Assembly: GCF_001411495.1 (NCBI RefSeq) | Contig: NZ_CP012981.1 | Location: 2,790,001-2,854,000, forward strand | Origin: Burkholderia cepacia ATCC 25416 | GTDB lineage: Bacteria > Pseudomonadota > Gammaproteobacteria > Burkholderiales > Burkholderiaceae | Direction: 5' to 3' | Length of the DNA stretch: 64,000 nt | Part shown: piece after piece, positions 27,679 to 34,726 of the stretch | Layout of the letters: each line of letters begins with the position of its first letter | How positions within the stretch are numbered: the stretch's first letter is position 1 | Notes under the pieces: generated by a model | Told to the model about the DNA's origin: nothing | Database searches by the model: none | Seen by the model: only the letters and a program-made list of their open reading frames with translations | Translations under genes and position numbers: made by a program

Positions 27679-27822
27679 GCGCGCGCCGCGAACGTTGCTT
27701 CCGGGCCAGGGGCGACGATTTGCGTTCGGTGTCGCGCGTGCAGTCGCGCCGCAGTCGATCACAAGGACACTGCTGAGCGGCGGCCGCAGCCGAACGGCAA
27801 CGGCCGTGTTCCCCGTCCCGCG

Positions 27823-29001
27823 CTAGGCACGCGCAACACGCCGCGCGAGCCGCGGTGCAAACCCCGCGGCCAGCCCGAACAGCGCGGCACACAGGCAAGC
27901 CATCGCGACCCATGCGGGCGTCAGGTCCGCGAGATGCTGGCGCACGATGCCGGCCGCGAATGGAAACAGCCCGGCGATCAGGTAGCCGATGCCCTGCACG
28001 AATCCCGTCAGCGACGCGGCATCGGCCGGCGTCGCCGCATGGTCGACCGTGACGATCAGCGACAGCGGAAACAGCGCGCCGATCCCCGCGCCCATCAGCA
28101 GCGCGGCGGGCAACGCGAGCGCTTCGGGCGCGGCCAGCATCACCAGCAAACCGACGAACAGCGACGCGATCGCCGCATGCAGCGCGGGGCGGCGATCGGG
28201 CAGGCGGTCGATCGTCGCGGAGATCGTCAGGCCCGCGACGACCTCCGCGAGTGTCACGCCGCCGAGCAGGCTGCCGGCCGCCGTCGGCGACCAGCCGAGC
28301 CGCATGTAGTAGGGCGGCAGCCACGCGAGCACGAGCGTGTACGCGCCGGTCGCGATGCCGAAGAACAGCGCGAGCCGCCACGCGCGCGGCGAGCGCGACG
28401 GCCGCGCATGCGTTGCCGACGCCGGCCCGGCGGCGAGCGTGTTGCCGCCGCGGCTGGCCAGCGGCCACGCCAGCGCGGCCACCGCGGCCGGCAGCGCCCA
28501 GCCCGCGAGCGCGGCGAGCCAGCCCCAGCGGGCCGCGGCGAACGGCGCGACGACGCTCGCGAGCACGGCGCCGCCCATGATCGACGTCGAATAGACGCCC
28601 ATCGCGCCGCCGATCCGCGTCGCGAAATGGGCCTTCACGAAGCCGGGCAGCAGCGCCTGCACCATCGCGATCCCGACACCCGCGCAGCAGGCGCTCGCGA
28701 GCAGCAGCCACGCGTGCTGCGCGCCGATGCGCGACACGCAGGCCAGCCCGATCAGCGCGACGCCGAGCCACACGCCGCCCGCGATGCCGGTCACGCGCTG
28801 CAGGCGCCGCGCACTCAGCGCGCCGAGCCCCATCAGCAGGATCGGGATCGTCGTCAGCAGGCTGGCCGCGCCGTCGCCGATGCCGGTCGCGCGCTGGATC
28901 ATGTCGAGCAGCGGGCCGACCGCGGCGAGCGCCGGCCGCAGGTTCAGCCCGACGAGCACGATGGCGGCAAGCCGCCATCCGGGGGAAGTGAAGCGATTCA
29001 T
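27823..29001 (-). CDS. MFS transporter of the CynX/NimT type
   Basis: The 392-residue inner-membrane protein has 12 hydrophobic helices. Its N-terminus, AAIVLVGLNLRPALAAVGPL, is the hallmark of the CynX/NimT (cyanate/nitroimidazole) MFS branch, as is IPILLMGLGALSARRLQR. Efflux of a small organic compound is likely but not proven. It is divergent from a MarR regulator across 129 bp that contain two near-identical operators. This strongly suggests MarR repression of both genes. Confidence 0.9.
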   Translation of the reverse strand: MNRFTSPGWRLAAIVLVGLNLRPALAAVGPLLDMIQRATGIGDGAASLLTTIPILLMGLGALSARRLQRVTGIAGGVWLGVALIGLACVSRIGAQHAWLLLASACCAGVGIAMVQALLPGFVKAHFATRIGGAMGVYSTSIMGGAVLASVVAPFAAARWGWLAALAGWALPAAVAALAWPLASRGGNTLAAGPASATHARPSRSPRAWRLALFFGIATGAYTLVLAWLPPYYMRLGWSPTAAGSLLGGVTLAEVVAGLTISATIDRLPDRRPALHAAIASLFVGLLVMLAAPEALALPAALLMGAGIGALFPLSLIVTVDHAATPADAASLTGFVQGIGYLIAGLFPFAAGIVRQHLADLTPAWVAMACLCAALFGLAAGFAPRLARRVARA

Positions 29002-29062
29002 CGCAAGGCCCTCGAAATCGGTGCGCGGCCCCGGAAGGGAGCCGTGCGATTTTCATGTAAAG

Positions 29063-29108
29063 TATCTCGACATCAAGATAAACGCCGATTTATCTCGACG
29101 TCAAGATA
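29063..29108. promoter_or_regulatory. Twin MarR-type operators between MFS and MarR genes
   Basis: Two 18-bp near-palindromes, TATCTCGACATCAAGATA (29063-29080) and TATCTCGACGTCAAGATA (29091-29108), differ at one base and start 28 bp apart. They are AT-rich islands in the GC-rich gap and have the size and TATCT...AGATA symmetry of MarR-family sites. Each probably covers one of the two divergent promoters, giving autoregulation plus repression of the transporter. Confidence 0.85.
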
Positions 29109-29130
29109 ACTGGTAGGCCGAGGAGGGTTA

Positions 29131-29655
29131 ATGGATCAGGTGGATCGAGCCGCGCATGCGCTCGCGCAATGGCGTAACGAGCGTCCGGATCTCGACGCGT
29201 CGTCGATGGTGGTGATGGGGCGGCTGCAGGAAGCGGCGCTCGTGATCGCGCGCGACCGTCTCAATCCGCTGTTCGCGCGCTACGGGATGCAGCCGGGCGA
29301 ATTCGACGTGCTCGCGACGCTGCGGCGCGGCGGTGCGCCGTTCGCGCTGACGCCGACGGCACTGTACGACGCGCTGATGATGTCGTCGGGCGGGATGACC
29401 GCGCGCATCGACCGGCTGCAGAAGGCCGGCTGGGTCGAGCGCCGGCCGAACCCGGCCGACGGGCGCGGCACGCTCGTCGCGCTGACGGATACCGGCCGCG
29501 CGCTGATCGACGAAGCGGTCGTCGCGCACATCGACAACCAGCGCGCGTTGCTGGCCGTGCTGTCGGATGATGAGCAGGCGCAGTTGTCGCGACTGTTGGA
29601 GAAGCTGCTGGCGGGGCTGGGGGGCGGGGCGCCGGGAGAGCCGGAAGGCAAGTAG
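29131..29655 (+). CDS. MarR-family transcriptional regulator
   Basis: The 174-residue protein is a MarR winged-helix regulator. It has FDVLATLRRGG, the recognition region LTPTALYDALMMSSGGMTAR, and the wing VERRPNPADGRGTLVALTDTGR. It probably binds the twin operators at 29063-29108 and controls itself and the divergent CynX/NimT-type transporter in response to a small ligand. The 16-residue N-terminal extension with a Trp is common in this subgroup. Confidence 0.93.
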   Translation: MDQVDRAAHALAQWRNERPDLDASSMVVMGRLQEAALVIARDRLNPLFARYGMQPGEFDVLATLRRGGAPFALTPTALYDALMMSSGGMTARIDRLQKAGWVERRPNPADGRGTLVALTDTGRALIDEAVVAHIDNQRALLAVLSDDEQAQLSRLLEKLLAGLGGGAPGEPEGK

Positions 29656-29830
29656 CGCCGCGGAATGCGTCACGCAAATGCGCGCTGCGGGCAAAAGCAC
29701 GGTTCTGCGTGAATTTTCGTGGATGTCGCTTGGCGACCCGTTTCGGACGCTCGATCCGGCCTCGTGAACGTCTGCAGTGCAGCCCCAATTCTGACTGCCA
29801 CCGCGGCGACTCCCTGGTGTGATGCCGCAC

Positions 29831-29841
29831 TATAATCACGG
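29831..29841 (+). promoter_or_regulatory. Putative -10 element of the NACHT gene
   Basis: A perfect TATAAT (29831-29836) lies about 55 bp upstream of the NACHT gene start. It is followed by CACGG, the same TATAATCACGG 11-mer seen at 49528-49538. No good -35 box is present at 17 bp, so the promoter may need an activator or may be weak. Confidence 0.4.
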
Positions 29842-29889
29842 GGGGCCTGAAAGACAGGCTTCGACCATAATTTTGATAACTCTAAGAAT

Positions 29890-32193
29890 ATGTCAACTAC
29901 ACAATCAGACCGAGATTTTGAAGATGAGGTCCGCCGAATTGCAAGAGCGAAATGGTCGGCGGCTCAGTATTCAGGGGCACAGATGTTAGAAGGCCGTGAA
30001 AGGGATGGCGTTTTTGAAACAGAAGAGTCCATCAACTTTATCGAAGCTACGGTATCGGCAGGGACCGGGAAAGCAAAAGAAGATACGCGGAAGCTTTTCA
30101 AAGCTATTTCTGAACACAATCGCACTGGAGCACTGAAAATTGCGATTGGTTGGTTCGTGACAAAAAGCGAACCGACAGCAGAACAGCGGAAAGAAGTCCA
30201 AGAATTGGGCAAGGGACAAGTCCGCGCGGTGTCGTTCACTCAGTTTCAGCAAAGCCTCATCGATGTACGTGCCTATTTGTCAGCGCGGGGCAATCATTCA
30301 TTTGGAAGCGTTCAAGATTTCGCAACGAAGTCTAAAATACCCGCGGCCCCCTTTGTGGAAATCGGTCTCAGCCATGCCGCGACCGACAGCTACTGCATGG
30401 TTGACAACATTGTGACGAGAGTCCTTGTGGGCGAGCATTTCGCAATCGTCGGGCAGTACGGTGCAGGAAAGAGCATGACGTTGCGCGAGATCTACATGCG
30501 ACTTCAAGACATGTATATCAAAGGAAGGACAGCAAAGTTTCCTGTCTACATCAACTTGCGCGAGCATTCTGGGCAAAGCGATCCTATTGAGCTACTCGAA
30601 AGACATGCTCGAAGCATTGGGTTCGATTCTCCCAGTTCGCTAATCCGAGCGTGGAGGGCTGGATTCGTCATTTTACTAGCCGATGGATTTGACGAGGTTA
30701 CGTCACTGGGTGTACAGGGCTCGTGGAAAAAGCTTAAGGATCTTCGCACACGCTCTTTGGAAGGCATTCGGAAACTTGTGCGTGATAGTAATGGCAGTGG
30801 CGTAGTTGTCAGCGGCCGAAGCCATTATTTCGAGAATGAGTCAGAACTGTGTCGAGCTTTGGGTTTGGGCAACGCACAGGTATTAAGCGTTGATGAGTTT
30901 AACGATGACCAAGTGAAGAAATTTCTCTCTTCGTTTCCAAACCTATCAAGTGATCATGCCTTCCCGGCTTGGCTCCCTACTCGTCCGTTGCTGCTAGGTT
31001 ACCTTGCATCGCGGGGGTTGCTTACAGATTTTTCAAATCCAGCAAGCGTTCCCGACGCCGTCGACGGTTGGGACTACCTCCTTGACCGGATTTACGTTCG
31101 AGAGGAAGCAATCGAAACCAATCTCGATGGCCCCACGTTGCGGCGCATCCTGCAACGTGCGGCAACTTCGGCTCGGACCTCCGAAGATGGATTGGGCCCC
31201 ATCGCAAGAAGCGATCTCTTCTCCGCCTTTAGCGAGGTTTGCGGTTATGAGCCAGACGAACAAGGCGTACTTGCGATTCAGCGGCTACCAGGTTTGGGAA
31301 TTTACAGGGCTGAAGATGAAAGTCGCTGCTTCGTGGACAAAGAACTAGCTTCGGTTTGCAACGGCCGTGAACTTTTGATGTTTCTTGAATCCCCATACGA
31401 GGTAGCCAAGGACCGCTCGTGGGTGGATGTTATGAATACCTGTGACCGTGCAATATCTCATGTTGGTGCCGAACTGGCGGTGCGAAGATTGAAAGCGAAA
31501 GGAAACCTTCGAAGCAACATCCAACAGGCTACTGCGTTTCTGAACAGCAGAACCGATTTAGCATGTGCGCGCGGAGATGTGGCAATGGTACTGCTTAAGG
31601 GCAGCATCGAAATGGACATTTCGCTTAATGCGTCTGAAATTAGCTTCGCAGGCGATGTCATCGAATTTCACCAAGCACAGTCGGATCTTAGTAAGCTTTC
31701 GTTTTCCCATTGTATCTTCGATCATGTTCTACTCGAGCCGGAAACTCCTTCCAATAAACTTCCCTACTTTGACAACTGCCTATTCGAACAGATGAGTGGC
31801 CGAATCTCTTCTAAGGATTTGCCGAGCGATAGATTTTCTGCCACGTGCGAGTTCGTTGCATTTGATTCTAGCGGAACGAACGGAGCAATCCGGTCTGCAC
31901 AAATGAGCATCGGCGAGAAAGTCTTGCTGATAACGCTGCGGAAGCTTTTTATTCAAAGTTTATCGGGGCGCGCAGAGGGGGCACTATTCAGGGGGCTCGA
32001 TGTTGACGAGCGGCGTTGTGTTTCCGATGTCCTTGAATTGCTAAAGCGCCACCAACTAGCGACCGAATATTCTCGGGGCGATGGTGTAATTTGGTTACCG
32101 TCGCGAAAAGCGCTCAATAGAGTTAAGAGAATGTTGGCCGCGCCAACCGAGTGTGGAGAGGAAATCATTCGCGACGCACGACTTCTCGCATAG
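29890..32193 (+). CDS. Nuclease-like/NACHT STAND NTPase, probable antiphage defence protein
   Basis: The 767-residue protein is clearly foreign: about half GC by eye in a two-thirds GC setting, with codons such as TTA and AGA otherwise rare here. Residues 1-115 look like a restriction-endonuclease fold, with D39, E52-x-T54, K61 and K63ED as possible catalytic positions; the usual ExK Lys is Thr. A NACHT domain follows: Walker A GQYGAGKS (188-195), the diagnostic Walker B LLADGFDE (262-269) and SGRSHYF. The next part has beta-helix-like segments (FSHCIFDHVLLEP), and the last 80 residues resemble a winged helix. Bacterial NACHT proteins sense phage components and fire an effector. Here the effector would be the nuclease-like domain. 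It is a single-gene insertion between MarR and GST genes. Confidence 0.85.
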   Translation: MSTTQSDRDFEDEVRRIARAKWSAAQYSGAQMLEGRERDGVFETEESINFIEATVSAGTGKAKEDTRKLFKAISEHNRTGALKIAIGWFVTKSEPTAEQRKEVQELGKGQVRAVSFTQFQQSLIDVRAYLSARGNHSFGSVQDFATKSKIPAAPFVEIGLSHAATDSYCMVDNIVTRVLVGEHFAIVGQYGAGKSMTLREIYMRLQDMYIKGRTAKFPVYINLREHSGQSDPIELLERHARSIGFDSPSSLIRAWRAGFVILLADGFDEVTSLGVQGSWKKLKDLRTRSLEGIRKLVRDSNGSGVVVSGRSHYFENESELCRALGLGNAQVLSVDEFNDDQVKKFLSSFPNLSSDHAFPAWLPTRPLLLGYLASRGLLTDFSNPASVPDAVDGWDYLLDRIYVREEAIETNLDGPTLRRILQRAATSARTSEDGLGPIARSDLFSAFSEVCGYEPDEQGVLAIQRLPGLGIYRAEDESRCFVDKELASVCNGRELLMFLESPYEVAKDRSWVDVMNTCDRAISHVGAELAVRRLKAKGNLRSNIQQATAFLNSRTDLACARGDVAMVLLKGSIEMDISLNASEISFAGDVIEFHQAQSDLSKLSFSHCIFDHVLLEPETPSNKLPYFDNCLFEQMSGRISSKDLPSDRFSATCEFVAFDSSGTNGAIRSAQMSIGEKVLLITLRKLFIQSLSGRAEGALFRGLDVDERRCVSDVLELLKRHQLATEYSRGDGVIWLPSRKALNRVKRMLAAPTECGEEIIRDARLLA

Positions 32194-32395
32194 CGTCGTA
32201 GGTGACGGCGGAGGAGTCCGTCCTATAACGAGGGTTTCCGAATTCGTTACTCAAGAGGTCGGTTCATCGCCAGCCCAACAGCGGCCGACGAACTGTTGTT
32301 TGATAGCGGACTCCCGGGGATCGGCGGCGACTGACCGTCATTGGCCGAACACCGACCGTCTCCCCAGCATTCCCCGGAAAATCGCAATGCCCCCG

Positions 32396-32421
32396 AAAGC
32401 CCGCCGCCCAACACGGCGGGC
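32396..32421 (-). terminator. Probable terminator of the GST gene
   Basis: GCCCGCCG (32399-32406) pairs perfectly with CGGCGGGC (32414-32421) around a 7-base loop. On the minus strand the stem is followed by TTTC, 53 bp after the GST stop. The short T-run makes it a modest intrinsic terminator. Confidence 0.45.
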
Positions 32422-32473
32422 GCTTCAAGTCTGCAGCCGCGCGGGCCGCACAACGCGCGACCCGCCCAGCCGC

Positions 32474-33178
32474 TCAGCCCCGCGCCGGAATATTGAGCCC
32501 ACGCGCAACGGCCGGACGCGCAACAAACGCATCGAGCACCCGCTTGACGTTGCGGAATTCACTAAAGCCGACCAGATCGCCCGCTTCATAGAAACCAACA
32601 AGATTTCGCACCCACGGGAAGATCGCGATGTCGGCGATCGTGTAGGTATCGCCCATCACCCACTGGCGGTTCGCGAGATGCGCGTCGAGCACGCCGAGCA
32701 GGCGCTTCGACTCGTCGACGTAGCGGTCGCGCGGGCGCTTGTCCTCGTAGTCGCGGCCGGCGAACTTGTGGAAGAAGCCGACCTGGCCGAACATCGGCCC
32801 GATGCCGCCCATCTGGAACATCACCCACTGGATCGTCTCGTAGCGGCCCGCGAGATCCTTCGGGATCAACTGGCCCGTCTTGTCCGCGAGATAGATCAGG
32901 ATCGCGCCCGATTCGAACAGCGGCAGCGGCTTGCCGTCGGGGCCGTCCGGATCGATGATCGCCGGGATCTTGTTGTTCGGGTTCAGCGACAGGAACGCGG
33001 GCGAGAGCTGGTCGTTCGTGTCGAAGCGCACGAGGTGCGGCTCGTACGGCAGGCCGGTTTCCTCGAGCATGATCGACACCTTGACGCCGTTCGGCGTCGG
33101 CAGCGAGTAGAGCTGGAGACGGTCGGGATGCTGGGCCGGCCACTTTTGCGTGATCGGGAAGGCGGACAGATCGGGCAT
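32474..33178 (-). CDS. Glutathione S-transferase family protein (YfcG/YghU-like)
   Basis: The 234-residue protein has a thioredoxin-fold N-terminal domain, YSLPTPNGVKVSIMLEETGL followed by NPNNKIPAIIDPDGPDGK and LFESGAILIYLADKTG. An all-helical C-terminal domain follows, with IADIAIFPWVRNLVGFYEAG. The TPNGxK start in place of a catalytic Ser/Tyr is typical of the Nu-class disulfide-bond oxidoreductases YfcG/YghU. I chose the ATG at 33178; upstream frame is open but unlike GSTs. It flanks the foreign NACHT gene on the right. Confidence 0.93.
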   Translation of the reverse strand: MPDLSAFPITQKWPAQHPDRLQLYSLPTPNGVKVSIMLEETGLPYEPHLVRFDTNDQLSPAFLSLNPNNKIPAIIDPDGPDGKPLPLFESGAILIYLADKTGQLIPKDLAGRYETIQWVMFQMGGIGPMFGQVGFFHKFAGRDYEDKRPRDRYVDESKRLLGVLDAHLANRQWVMGDTYTIADIAIFPWVRNLVGFYEAGDLVGFSEFRNVKRVLDAFVARPAVARGLNIPARG

Positions 33179-33379
33179 GAAGGTTCGCTCGTCGAAGTGA
33201 ATGACTTGCGCACCGTCCTTGCTGCCGCGCGCCACGGACGGTGGCGCGGCGGCGGAACGGCGCGCGCCGAAAACGCCCACTGTAGCCGATCCCGGCGATC
33301 GATGCTGGCGGCGGCCGCGCGCGACGGCCGCCAAGGGTCACCAATGGCCGCCGCACGTCCGCCACACGCCCGGCCGCCG

Positions 33380-34504
33380 TCAGAAGTTGTGCCGCAGCCC
33401 GACCATCGCGGCCGTCGTGCCGACGCCCGGCGCGACCGGCTGCCCGTACACGAGCATCTGGTCCATCGTGCCGCGGTTGTTCACATGGCCGACCTGCGCA
33501 TAGACCGTCGTGCGCTTCGACAGGCTGTAGTCGGCCGCGAGCACGACCGACGTCGACTTGTTCGCCGAGACGTTGCGATCCTTCAGGTAATACACGGCCG
33601 AGCTCACCTGAAGGAAAGGCGTGAAGCGATAGCCGATGCCGGCCGACAGCATGTCGAGGTTCACCTTGTCCGCATGCGACGGATTTCGGCCGTTGCCGTA
33701 CGACGCCGACACCGAGAAGTCGCGGATCGTGTATTTCGCGCCGACGTAGACGAAGCGGTTGTTGTCGACGCCGGTCGGCGCGACGCCCGGCGCCGGGTTC
33801 GTGTCGTGCCCGTTGTAGTAGACGGCCGACGCGTTCAGCCCGTAGTTCGCATACTTGAGCACGACCGATTCGCGCGTGCCGCCCTGGAACTGCCCGGCCA
33901 CGCCGCCCGGCGCGTATTCGAGCGCGATCGACGCGCCCGCGAACACCGGCGACTGATAGACGAGCGCATTGCTGTCGTACAGCGCGCCGATCGCGCCGTT
34001 GGTGCTCGTCCCGGGCCAGCCGGCCGCCGTGTTCAGGCCGAGCCACGCGGTCAGCACGCTGCCGAAGAACTGCGCGTTGCGCACGTCGGTGTCGGCCATC
34101 GCGTAGATCATCGGCACGATCTGGCGGCCGGCCGTGAAGGTGCCGAACGGGCCCGACACGCCGAGCGACGCGACCTGGTTGAAGATCGCGACGGCGCCCG
34201 GCGTATCGCTCAGCTGCAGCTTGCCGGTGCCGCTGTCGAACGAACCCTGCAGCTTGAAGTTGACCTTGTAGCCGCCGCCGATGTCCTCGCTGCCCTTGAT
34301 GCCCCAGAAGCTCGAGTAGATGCCGCCGTCCTTCATGCGGAACACCTTGCCCGTATTCGGCGCGGTGGGGCTGAACGACGCCGCCGACGTGCTCTGGTAC
34401 AGCAGGCCCGTGTCGATCACGCCGTAGAGCGTGACGGAGGATTGCGCGTGCGCGAGCGCCGAACAGCAGGCAAGCGCCGCGAGCGCGGCCAGTTTCGTCT
34501 TCAT
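33380..34504 (-). CDS. Gram-negative general porin
   Basis: The 374-residue outer-membrane precursor starts MKTKLAALAALACCSALAHA, a clear signal peptide. The mature chain begins QSSVTLYGVIDTGLLYQ, the standard start of betaproteobacterial 16-strand porins. It contains many beta-strand pairs (VFRMKDGGIYSSFWGIKG, GSEDIGGGYKVNFKLQGSFD) and ends in the outer-membrane Phe signature (GLRHNF). It probably forms a trimeric channel for small hydrophilic solutes. It is upstream of, and in the same orientation as, the GST gene but separated by 201 bp. Confidence 0.95.
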   Translation of the reverse strand: MKTKLAALAALACCSALAHAQSSVTLYGVIDTGLLYQSTSAASFSPTAPNTGKVFRMKDGGIYSSFWGIKGSEDIGGGYKVNFKLQGSFDSGTGKLQLSDTPGAVAIFNQVASLGVSGPFGTFTAGRQIVPMIYAMADTDVRNAQFFGSVLTAWLGLNTAAGWPGTSTNGAIGALYDSNALVYQSPVFAGASIALEYAPGGVAGQFQGGTRESVVLKYANYGLNASAVYYNGHDTNPAPGVAPTGVDNNRFVYVGAKYTIRDFSVSASYGNGRNPSHADKVNLDMLSAGIGYRFTPFLQVSSAVYYLKDRNVSANKSTSVVLAADYSLSKRTTVYAQVGHVNNRGTMDQMLVYGQPVAPGVGTTAAMVGLRHNF

Positions 34505-34726
34505 GAAGTCTCCAGGGTCGTATTGGACCGGACGGGGTCGAGCCCGTCCGGTTGAAGCGGGGAAGCAACGAGGCGGGCGGGAAGACGTGACAGGCGGCGC
34601 CCGCGTGAGCCATGCGGAAAGACTACGCAACGGCGGGCGGCCGCTCCCCCCCATGCGCGGGGGGCAGGGTTGCGGAGAATCGCGGAAGGTGGGGGCGGGA
34701 GCGCCGCCCGATCGGCGAAACCGGCG

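Noticed and set aside
27505..27762. Intact 85-residue minus-strand gene
   Set aside because: Only the C-terminal part resembles a transporter and the first 28 residues do not; best explained as a remnant.
29656..29889. tRNA gene or integrase attachment site next to the NACHT island
   Set aside because: No cloverleaf, no direct-repeat copy on the other side and no integrase gene were seen.
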